A DNA stretch of 46,325 bases, from contig JANNQN010000039.1 of NCBI GenBank assembly GCA_031400775.1, forward strand, positions 1-46,325, written 5' to 3'. The notes beneath the pieces were generated by a model. That model had not been told where the DNA came from, searched no databases, and saw only the letters and a program-made list of their open reading frames with translations. The DNA is from PALSA-1355 sp031400775 (GTDB lineage: Bacteria; Planctomycetota; Planctomycetia; Pirellulales; PALSA-1355). The position numbers were made by a program, and so were the translations under genes. Shown here one piece after another: positions 8,783-15,756 of the stretch (position 1 is the first letter of the stretch; each line of letters starts with the position of its first letter).

Positions 8783-9886
8783 TTACCAGGTCACCGTCAC
8801 GCCGGCAAACGGTCCGTGAAATGCCAGGTGGCCGTTGCGCGTCAACTCCGACGGCGACGTGGACATGAACGGCAGGTTCCGCCGGAAGTTGTCGGCCGCG
8901 AGCGCCAGCCCGTCGATGAAAATGCCCTGGTAGCCCGCGCGGCCGACGATGCGCGACGTGAACTTCCAAATCGCGGTGGCGCTGACGTCGCCGCCCAGGG
9001 TCATGCGGCCCCGGTCGTTGCCGCCGCTGGTCGTCGTGCCGGGTCCGGCCAAGGGGCCGACCGTGTATTCAGTCTGCTGGCCGGCGTCGTTGTAGCTCAA
9101 GATGCCCTTGAGCTCGAAGTTAAGCCAGAAGCGGGGCTCGATGCGAAACTCGAGCGTGCCACCGGCCTGCAATCCCCACAGGCTGTTCCGCGTGTTGACG
9201 TCGACCGCATTGCCGGTTCCGGCCGCGGCGGGGGACTGCGACTCGGTGCGGTAGTTGAACGTCTCGCGGACGTTCATGTAGCGAAACCCGTATAGCGCCG
9301 AGGCCTGCATCAGCGACGGCTGGGTGACCAGCCGCTGGCGCAGATTCAGCTCGGCATTGTTGAATTGTGACTTCAACCGGATCGAAGCCAGATCGTTGTA
9401 ATCCAACCCCACCACGGCCGGATCGCCGAAGTCGGTGAACGGCGAAAACATGTTACCGAATGTACCCTGGCTGTTAAGGGTCGAGTCGAGCGTGGTCCGC
9501 GTCTCGTCCCACTGGAGCAACCCCAGGAAGCTCCCCTCGACGGCGAACCATTCGGTCAGCCGCCGCCCGGCCAGCACGCGAAGCCCAGGCTGATAGGCGA
9601 TTTCCAAATCGCCGATTGAGAGCACGCCGTTGGTCGGAGTATCGAGCGTGGCGAAGACTTGCGGCGTCTGCCAGTCGCGGCGGAAGGCGATTATGTCGGC
9701 CGTGACGTAGGTCGTTTCCAGCGGCGAGGCATATAAGAGTGGCTGATAGCAGAGTCCCGACGGCGAGTACCAGGGCGCCCGGGCCGGTCCCCCGCCGGGG
9801 CCGATGTCGAGGCCGTTCTGGGCCGCCGCCGTCGCGGCGCATGCGACCGAGAGCAACAAGGCAAAGATCGTGCAAAGCCGCGGCAT
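8783..9886 (-). CDS. BBP7-family outer-membrane beta-barrel protein
   Basis: 367 residues with a signal peptide (1-22, ending ATAAAQ). The body alternates polar and hydrophobic residues in beta-strand fashion with repeated blocks such as GLRVLAGRRLTEWFAVEGSFLG, ALYGFRYMNVRETF and FWLNFELKGILSYND, and ends in an aromatic residue (VTVTW), a common outer-membrane barrel terminus. The overall pattern (ADIIAFRRDW near the start, a gap-rich barrel, a final GPFAGVTVTW) fits the planctomycete BBP7 barrel family. Presumed to sit in the outer membrane. Pore or adhesion roles cannot be told apart. Its stop faces the cytochrome gene stop across 39 bases. Confidence 0.78.
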   Translation of the reverse strand: MPRLCTIFALLLSVACAATAAAQNGLDIGPGGGPARAPWYSPSGLCYQPLLYASPLETTYVTADIIAFRRDWQTPQVFATLDTPTNGVLSIGDLEIAYQPGLRVLAGRRLTEWFAVEGSFLGLLQWDETRTTLDSTLNSQGTFGNMFSPFTDFGDPAVVGLDYNDLASIRLKSQFNNAELNLRQRLVTQPSLMQASALYGFRYMNVRETFNYRTESQSPAAAGTGNAVDVNTRNSLWGLQAGGTLEFRIEPRFWLNFELKGILSYNDAGQQTEYTVGPLAGPGTTTSGGNDRGRMTLGGDVSATAIWKFTSRIVGRAGYQGIFIDGLALAADNFRRNLPFMSTSPSELTRNGHLAFHGPFAGVTVTW

Positions 9887-10080
9887 TCCACTCTCGTGCT
9901 AGCAGTGAGTCGATGGAGCGCACCGGGCGCGCGCTCCGCTACCTTAGTTTCGACCGTCACTTTCCGCATTTCGAGAGAATTCAACCGATCCGTCAGGGTC
10001 ACCGCAGCTTGCCGCGCTTATAGACGCACGTGTTGAAGATGTAGCCAGCAATCGCGATTCTGCGAGCTGCCTCACGCTTG

Positions 10081-10827
10081 CTAGACGCCGCCGCCGACTT
10101 CCAGGAACGTGCCGGTCGTGTACGAGGATTCGTCGGAAGTGAGCCAGAGAATAGCGCGGGCAACTTCCTCGGCAGTGCCGAAGCGCCGCATGGGAAGCGT
10201 CGGACCCAGGCGGTGCACGCGGTTGGGTTCGCCGCCGCTGGCATGAATCTCGGTGTCGATGATGCCGGGGCGAACCGCGTTGACGCGAATTCCCTCGGGA
10301 CCCACTTCCTTGGCCAGTCCGATCGTCATCGTATCGAGGGCGCCCTTGGACGCTGCGTAGTCGATGTACTCGCCCGGCGACCCGAGACGGCCGGCCATCG
10401 ACGAGACATTGACGATCGTGCCCCCGTGTCCGCCGTGCCGTGTGCTCATGCGGCGCACGGCTTCGCGGGCGCACAAGAACGCGCCGACTACGTTCGTGGC
10501 CAGGATGCGCGTCAGGCGTGCCGCGTCGATCTCTTCGAAGCGACACTGCCGCTCGAGAATGCCGGCATTGTTGACGAGCGCTTCGATCGGACCCAACTCG
10601 GCGTCGATGGCGGCAAACAATCGCACGACTTCGGGTTCTTGCGAGACGTCGGCCTGAAGCGCGATGGATCGGCCGCCTTCGCCTTGGATCTCGGCGACGA
10701 CCGCATCGGCCGCTTCGCGATCCTGCCGGTAGTTGACGCACACCGAGTCGCCCCGCCGCCCGGCCAGTTTCGCAGTCGCAGCGCCAATGCCCCGGCCGGC
10801 TCCGGTGATCAGGATGACTCGACTCAT
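10081..10827 (-). CDS. SDR family NAD(P)-dependent oxidoreductase
   Basis: A 248-residue classical short-chain dehydrogenase. It has TGAGRGIG (cofactor loop, about 8-15), NNAG, the active-site Ser in NVSSMAG, and the Tyr-x-x-x-Lys pair in YAASKGA, then VNAVRPGIIDTEIH. It resembles FabG-like 3-oxoacyl reductases or sugar dehydrogenases, but the substrate cannot be assigned. I choose ATG 10827, not the longer open frame to 11067, because the longer form overlaps yebC and adds an unconserved Arg-rich stretch. It starts 11 bases after the yebC stop, so the two are probably one operon. A true FabG lies in the fab cluster at 26289-27059, so a different role is likely here. Confidence 0.88.
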   Translation of the reverse strand: MSRVILITGAGRGIGAATAKLAGRRGDSVCVNYRQDREAADAVVAEIQGEGGRSIALQADVSQEPEVVRLFAAIDAELGPIEALVNNAGILERQCRFEEIDAARLTRILATNVVGAFLCAREAVRRMSTRHGGHGGTIVNVSSMAGRLGSPGEYIDYAASKGALDTMTIGLAKEVGPEGIRVNAVRPGIIDTEIHASGGEPNRVHRLGPTLPMRRFGTAEEVARAILWLTSDESSYTTGTFLEVGGGV

Positions 10828-10838
10828 AAGCGCCGGCG

Positions 10839-11588
10839 CTAGCCCTCGATCTCGGCCATTGCTTCCTGCGGGATATTGAAATTGGCCGACACGTTTTGGA
10901 CGTCGTCGTGGTCGTCCAGCTTCTCCATCAGCTTGAGCACCTTGCGGGCCGTCTCGACGTCGAGATCGATCGTCGAATTGGGAATCCGCGTGATCTCGTT
11001 CACGTCCGGCTGGATGCCCTTGGCTTGCAGTGCCGTGCCGACCTCGGCAAACAGGCTGGGATCGCAAGTGATCTCGAAGTTTTCGTCCACGCGTTTGACG
11101 TCATCGGCGCCGGCTTCGAGCGCGAACTCCAACAGCGAGTCTTCGTCGATCTTGTCCGCCGGAACGAGGAACAGCCCTTTGCGTTCGAACATCCAGGCCA
11201 CGCAGCCGGTGGCGCCCAGCTTGCCATCGGTGACTTCGAAGATTTTTCGAATTTCACCGGCCGTGCGATTGCGATTGTCGGTGAGAATCTCGCACAGCAC
11301 GGCGACGCCGCCGGCGCCATAGCCCTCGTACAAGACTTCGTCCAGGTTGCCGCCGTCCAACTCGCCCGTGCCGCGCTTGATGGCCCGAATGATGTTGTCC
11401 TTGGGCACGCTCACGGCCTTGGCCGCGTCGATGGCATAGCGCAGCTTGAGATTCATATCCACGTCGCCGCCGCCGCTCTTGGCGGCCACGATGATGTCCT
11501 TCGACAATTTGCTCCACAGTTTGCCGCGCTTGCTGTCGATCAGGGCTTTTTTATGCGCGATGTTTGCCCAGTGCGAATGACCTGCCAT
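10839..11588 (-). CDS. yebC: YebC/PmpR/TACO1 family protein
   Basis: 249 residues, the usual family length. The N-terminus MAGHSHWANIAHKKA and GKLWSKLSKDIIVAAKSGGGD match the YebC signature (canonical MAGHSKWANIKHRK), followed by YEGYGAGGVAVLCEILTDNRNRT and GCVAWMFERKG. Family members have been described as transcriptional regulators (PmpR) and, more recently, as translation factors that help ribosomes through difficult sequences (TACO1-like). Here it lies between a TPR protein gene and the SDR gene, and is probably co-transcribed with the SDR gene. Confidence 0.95.
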   Translation of the reverse strand: MAGHSHWANIAHKKALIDSKRGKLWSKLSKDIIVAAKSGGGDVDMNLKLRYAIDAAKAVSVPKDNIIRAIKRGTGELDGGNLDEVLYEGYGAGGVAVLCEILTDNRNRTAGEIRKIFEVTDGKLGATGCVAWMFERKGLFLVPADKIDEDSLLEFALEAGADDVKRVDENFEITCDPSLFAEVGTALQAKGIQPDVNEITRIPNSTIDLDVETARKVLKLMEKLDDHDDVQNVSANFNIPQEAMAEIEG

Positions 11589-11690
11589 CTAACAGACTCT
11601 CTCTATCGGGTTCGGTTGGAATCGGCAGGGACCAAAGCGGGCGACCCGTGAGGGCCGGCGGCTGGTCCGCGTCCGGTTACTTTTCGCCAG

Positions 11691-13922
11691 TTATTTTTCG
11701 GTTGCGGGGTTTTGCGATTGCGAGATCTTGTCGCGGATTAGCTTGGCCTTGTCGGCTTCCGCGGACTTGTCGTACGAGGCGGCCGCCCGGTTCCAAGTGG
11801 CAATCGCGGCCTCGCGGTCTCCGCTGCGAAGCTGCGCTTCGGCCAGGTGTTCCAGGATCGTGGCGTCGGCCTCGTCATCGGCCGTGACGGCAGCCTTCAG
11901 CTCGGCCACGGCCTCGGGGTAGCGGCCCAGGCGGAACAGAACCCAGCCCAGGCTGTCGCGATAGGCTTTGTTCTTGGGCTCGCGGCTGACGGCCACGCGA
12001 ATCATCTGCTCCGAGAGCTCCAGATGTCGCCCGTTGTCGGCCCACAAGTAGCCCAGGTCGTTGAGCGCGCCGACGTCCTCGGGAAACTCGTCGAGCACTT
12101 GTTCGAGCCACTCTTCCGCCGCGGGTGTTTTGCCTTCGATCACGTTGATGTTCGACAGCGCCAGCCGGGCGTCGCGCATCACTTCGCGGATCTCGCCCGA
12201 TTCGTGATTCTTGTCGAACTTCTTGAGCAGCTCCAGGTAGCCCTCCTGGGCGGGCGCGTAGCGCTTGGCGTGGTACTGGATCCAGGCGATGCGGCTGTGG
12301 AAGCGGGGCGAATCCTGCTGCAAGGCGGCGGCCCGGCGGGCGGCTTCGATGGCTGGGTCCGTGCGGCCATCCATCTCCAGCGCGCCGGCCAGATAAAAGT
12401 GAAACGTGGGATTGTCGGCCGGCAGAAGTTTCTCCTGCAAGCCGCGTTCGAAGATCTCGATCGCCTTGGCGTACTGGCCTGCCATGAACAGCTCCAGGCC
12501 CCAAGTGACGATGGCCTCCGACGGCTTGGAGTTTTCGGCCTTGAGCGATTGCTCGAAGAGCGCATTGGCGGCGTCATAATCTTTCTGCGACACGGCGAGC
12601 AAGGCGGCCCCCAACCTCGAGCCGTAGCTGAGCTTTGCCGGGTCGGTATTAAGTTGCTCCACGGCGGCCGCCACGACGGCCTTCGTCAAATCGGTGTCGG
12701 CCAGCAGGGCTTTTCCGGCGTCGCCCAAGGGGACCAGCGACGCGGCGCGGCTGACCGCTTCGCCCAAGGTGGCCAGAAGTTTGCCGGCGTCTTTTTGCTG
12801 GCGATAGATCTCGACCAGACCTTGATAGGCCTCGAGCGGCGGCCGCGCCTTGTGGCGCTCGATCAGATCGCGATACGTAGGCTCGGCCTTCTCGAGTTGG
12901 CCGGCCTGTCGGTATTGCTGCGCCAAGAAGTACGCCAGCGGAACATTATCGGGGTCGGCCGCTTGGATTTTCTCCAACCGCGAGAGCAACTGGTCTTGCT
13001 GCCCCAACTCGCCGAGCACGTCGCCCAGCAAGTGATACGGCCCCGTGCCTTGCGTGGCGAAGTGCTTGTCGAAATAGGCTTCGAGCTTCGCCAGCGCCTG
13101 CGCCGGCTGCTTCTGTTTGGCTTCGACGCGGGCCCGATTGTAGAGCGACAGTGGCTCGTCGGCCTTGATCAGGTTCGATTTTTCGAAGGCGGCTAGCGCT
13201 TCGGTCGTCTTGCCCGCCTCGAGAAAGCTCTCGCCGAACAACTGATAGGCTAACTCGGCCTTGTTCAGCAGTGCCTTCTGCATCGCCGGTTCCAGCCCGA
13301 ACTCTTTGGGGTTTTCGAGCGCTTTGTAGACCTCGCCGAAGTAATGGGCCGTCTGATCGTATTTCTTGGCGACGAAGTATAGCCGGCCCATCTCCATCCA
13401 CAGCGCCACTTGCTGGGCCGTGGGCTTGGTGTTGGACTGCCGGTACAGTTCCATCGCCTTTTCGCACAGCTTGATGGCGCGTTCGATGTCTCCCTCTTCG
13501 GTCAGGTAACCGGCCAGCCGCGCCAGCAGCACCGGATCGGCCGGCTCGTGCTCGGCCATGATCAGGGCATAGCGGACGGCTTCGGCCTGGCGATCGAGAT
13601 TGAAGGCCAGGGGTACGATCTCTCGCAAGGCGGGCATGGCTTCGGGATCGAAACGAAACGCGCGCTGATAATTTTGCAGCGCCAGCGGATAGTCTTGCTT
13701 CTGCTCGGCGACCCTTGCGGCGGCAAACAAGGCCAGCGCGCGGATCCGGTCGTCTTCGCGCCCGCCACGCCTCTTAAGCGGCACGAGCACCTCAACGGGA
13801 TCCTCAAGCTCAGAGACCGCTTGTGGCGCAGCAGCGATGGCCGGCGGTTCGTCGGCCAGGGCCAGCCGTGGACAGCACGCCAGCCATCCGCCGACGAGCA
13901 GCCAAGTCCAGTTGCGCTTCAT
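11691..13922 (-). CDS. Secreted TPR-repeat protein
   Basis: 743 residues. Residues 1-23 form a signal peptide (WTWLLVGGWLACCPRLALA). After a linker, tetratricopeptide-like helical pairs cover most of the protein, for example LARLAGYLTEEGDIERAIKLCEKAMELY, LALQNYQRAFRFDPEAM and, near the end, YRDSLGWVLFRLGRYPEAVAEL. The C-terminal repeats are the most regular. Such proteins act as scaffolds in the periplasm or at the outer membrane; no partner can be named. An AGGTG ribosome-binding site precedes ATG 13922. The gene is followed by yebC after 102 bases. Confidence 0.85.
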   Translation of the reverse strand: MKRNWTWLLVGGWLACCPRLALADEPPAIAAAPQAVSELEDPVEVLVPLKRRGGREDDRIRALALFAAARVAEQKQDYPLALQNYQRAFRFDPEAMPALREIVPLAFNLDRQAEAVRYALIMAEHEPADPVLLARLAGYLTEEGDIERAIKLCEKAMELYRQSNTKPTAQQVALWMEMGRLYFVAKKYDQTAHYFGEVYKALENPKEFGLEPAMQKALLNKAELAYQLFGESFLEAGKTTEALAAFEKSNLIKADEPLSLYNRARVEAKQKQPAQALAKLEAYFDKHFATQGTGPYHLLGDVLGELGQQDQLLSRLEKIQAADPDNVPLAYFLAQQYRQAGQLEKAEPTYRDLIERHKARPPLEAYQGLVEIYRQQKDAGKLLATLGEAVSRAASLVPLGDAGKALLADTDLTKAVVAAAVEQLNTDPAKLSYGSRLGAALLAVSQKDYDAANALFEQSLKAENSKPSEAIVTWGLELFMAGQYAKAIEIFERGLQEKLLPADNPTFHFYLAGALEMDGRTDPAIEAARRAAALQQDSPRFHSRIAWIQYHAKRYAPAQEGYLELLKKFDKNHESGEIREVMRDARLALSNINVIEGKTPAAEEWLEQVLDEFPEDVGALNDLGYLWADNGRHLELSEQMIRVAVSREPKNKAYRDSLGWVLFRLGRYPEAVAELKAAVTADDEADATILEHLAEAQLRSGDREAAIATWNRAAASYDKSAEADKAKLIRDKISQSQNPATEK

Positions 13923-14162
13923 AAATCACCTGGGAGTTGAGGACCGCTTCGATCCTGTCATTCTTGCTGCAAACCTCGACCCGGCAAAGGTCGCTTTGGC
14001 CCGCCGCCGGTCAGCCTCGAGTATCCGCAGCGAACCAGAGGCCCGTGGCCGGCGATCCTTCTTCGGGTAGGTGTGTTGGCGAGCGGGGGGGTCGCCGGGG
14101 CGTTGGACATCCAGCGGCAAGCGAGAATCCTACGAGTTCGCCGGCCCGCAAATCCATGCGAC

Positions 14163-15071
14163 TTACCGAGGCTTGCGCTTGGCCAACACCTTGGTCGGGG
14201 GTTTCTTGGCCTTGCCGGCGGGTTTCTTCTTGGGGTGGGCGGCCACCTTCCGTTCGTGGGAGACGCGCTTCTCGGCCACTTTGGTGACGATCTTCTTGGG
14301 CGCCGGCTCCTTGGCCTTTTCCTTTTTCTTGTCTGCGGCCGCCTTGACGGGCGCCGGGGGCGGGGCAGGGGGGGCCGGAGGTTTCTTCGGCGCCCGCTTC
14401 GGAAAACGCTCCTTGGCATCGGAGGCGATCGACAACAACGTGTCGCGCAGCGATTGCGAAAACGGGTTGGCGAAATAGTCGGCGCCCAACTCGTGCAGCA
14501 AGGCGCCGAACTCCTGTCCCTTGCTCTTGGGAATCGCGCGCTCCATGCCCGGCACGACGGCATCCTTCGCTTCGGCCTCGCTGATGACTCCCAACACAAA
14601 CAGCGCGCCCAACGTGCCGGCGTCGACCGGAATCGAGTGGCCGCCGAGCGCCGTTTGCGTGGCATAGGCCACGTTAAACGGGGTGGCGCCTTGCAGCTTT
14701 TGCAGTCGCTTGACCGCCGCGCCGATGTTCTGCTTCTTCAGTTGCTCCAAATCGAACGAGTAGTCACTCTCGAACACGCTCTGCAACACGCCCTTGAGTC
14801 GGGCGCCGGCTTCGAGCGGCTCGGGCAGGTTGTCCATCGCCTCGGCCAATTCCTTGACCGTGCTGACGCGGATCTCGTTCCAGTCGAAGAACGCCGCCTG
14901 CACGTTGACATACGCCTGTTGAGCCGCGTCGTGCCGCGCGTTTTCCAGGCAGCAAGCGAACAACAGCGACTCCATCACCGGCTGTTCGCCTTTGAGCGGA
15001 GTGTGCTTGTAAGAACGCTTCAGCACCTTGTGGGTCTTGTTGAGGGTCGCTGCGCGGTTGTGTGTGCTCAT
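14163..15071 (-). CDS. Degenerate HhH-GPD (endonuclease III-like) protein with histone-like Lys/Pro/Ala tail
   Basis: 302 residues. Residues about 15-165 follow the endonuclease III fold pattern: PVMESLLFACCLENARHDAAQQAY, then LQKLQGATPFNVA aligned with LPGVGRKTANVV, then SIPVDAG aligned with IAVDTH. In this gap-free alignment the catalytic Asp is kept (D150), but the catalytic Lys position is Phe and the GVG(R/K) hairpin is changed to GATPF. No Cys cluster for a 4Fe-4S centre follows. Residues about 210-302 are a low-complexity tail rich in Lys, Pro and Ala (KKPPAPPAPPPAP, KKKEKAKEPAPKK), like histone H1 tails. Probably DNA-binding; glycosylase activity is uncertain. It follows rbfA by 88 bases on the same strand. 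Confidence 0.7.
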   Translation of the reverse strand: MSTHNRAATLNKTHKVLKRSYKHTPLKGEQPVMESLLFACCLENARHDAAQQAYVNVQAAFFDWNEIRVSTVKELAEAMDNLPEPLEAGARLKGVLQSVFESDYSFDLEQLKKQNIGAAVKRLQKLQGATPFNVAYATQTALGGHSIPVDAGTLGALFVLGVISEAEAKDAVVPGMERAIPKSKGQEFGALLHELGADYFANPFSQSLRDTLLSIASDAKERFPKRAPKKPPAPPAPPPAPVKAAADKKKEKAKEPAPKKIVTKVAEKRVSHERKVAAHPKKKPAGKAKKPPTKVLAKRKPR

Positions 15072-15159
15072 GCCAATCTCAGGGTCGTCGCGGGAATTCG
15101 ATTCGGTTTATCGTGCGTCGCCAGGCCATCCGGGTAGGACGACCGCGATCATTGTCGAT

Positions 15160-15702
15160 TTATGGGTGCGTTTCGTCGCCGCTCTCGTCGGAGTCAACGT
15201 CGTCGGCGTCATCGTCGTCGGCGTCATCGTCGTCGGCGTCCATTTCATCTGCGTCAAGTTCATCGCCGTCCTCGGCTTCGATCTCATCGCCGTCCTCGGC
15301 GCCAATTTCACTGTCTTCGGCATCGATCTCGTCGTCCGCGTCCACCGCCGGCGCGGGCGCCGGCGGCAGCACGGATTGCAAGATCTGGCTGATCTCGATG
15401 GATTTCTTGACTCCCAAGTCTAGCACGAAGGCCAGACGGGGGGTGTAACGGGTGTCAATCCGCTTGGCGACCTTGGTTTGCAGGAAACCAGCGGCATTTT
15501 GCAGACCTCGCAGGCTCAATTGCTGCTTGGTGTCGTCCCCCATCACCGAAACGTGGATTTTCGCCTGCCGCATGTCGGGCGACACGTCCACGGAGGTCAC
15601 GGTCACGTCGCGAATCCGAGGATCTTTCAGATCGGCCAGAATCGCCATGCTGACGACCTCGCGAATCGCTTGGGCGGCCTTTTGGGTGCGTCGGGAGGTC
15701 AT
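15160..15702 (-). CDS. rbfA: Ribosome-binding factor A with long acidic tail
   Basis: 180 residues. The first 118 match RbfA, a KH-fold protein that binds the 30S subunit during 16S rRNA maturation: RTQKAAQAIREVVSMAI, then DPRIRDVTVTSVDVSPDMRQAKIHVSV and YTPRLAFVLDLGVKKSIEISQIL. Typical RbfA is about 120-140 residues. Here residues 119-180 are an Asp/Glu/Ala tail with repeated units (AEDGDE, DDDAD), partly encoded by a 15-base tandem repeat. The start lies 54 bases after the infB stop, so it is the third gene of a nusA-infB-rbfA operon. Confidence 0.93.
   Translation of the reverse strand: MTSRRTQKAAQAIREVVSMAILADLKDPRIRDVTVTSVDVSPDMRQAKIHVSVMGDDTKQQLSLRGLQNAAGFLQTKVAKRIDTRYTPRLAFVLDLGVKKSIEISQILQSVLPPAPAPAVDADDEIDAEDSEIGAEDGDEIEAEDGDELDADEMDADDDDADDDDADDVDSDESGDETHP
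15198..15241 (-). repeat. 15-base tandem repeat within rbfA acidic tail
   Basis: Nearly three copies of a 15-base unit (first at 15198-15212, second at 15213-15227, third from 15228), identical over their shared length, encode the (DDDAD)n stretch on the minus strand. A copy-number change would stay in frame. Confidence 0.85.
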
Positions 15703-15756
15703 GGACTTCGGGGGGTTCGACTCGCTCGCGGAGAAAGAAAATCACTCGGGCGGCTT

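Noticed and set aside
11847..13196. 449-residue antisense frame opposite the TPR gene
   Set aside because: The TPR repeats on the minus strand are clear; this frame has no recognisable domain.
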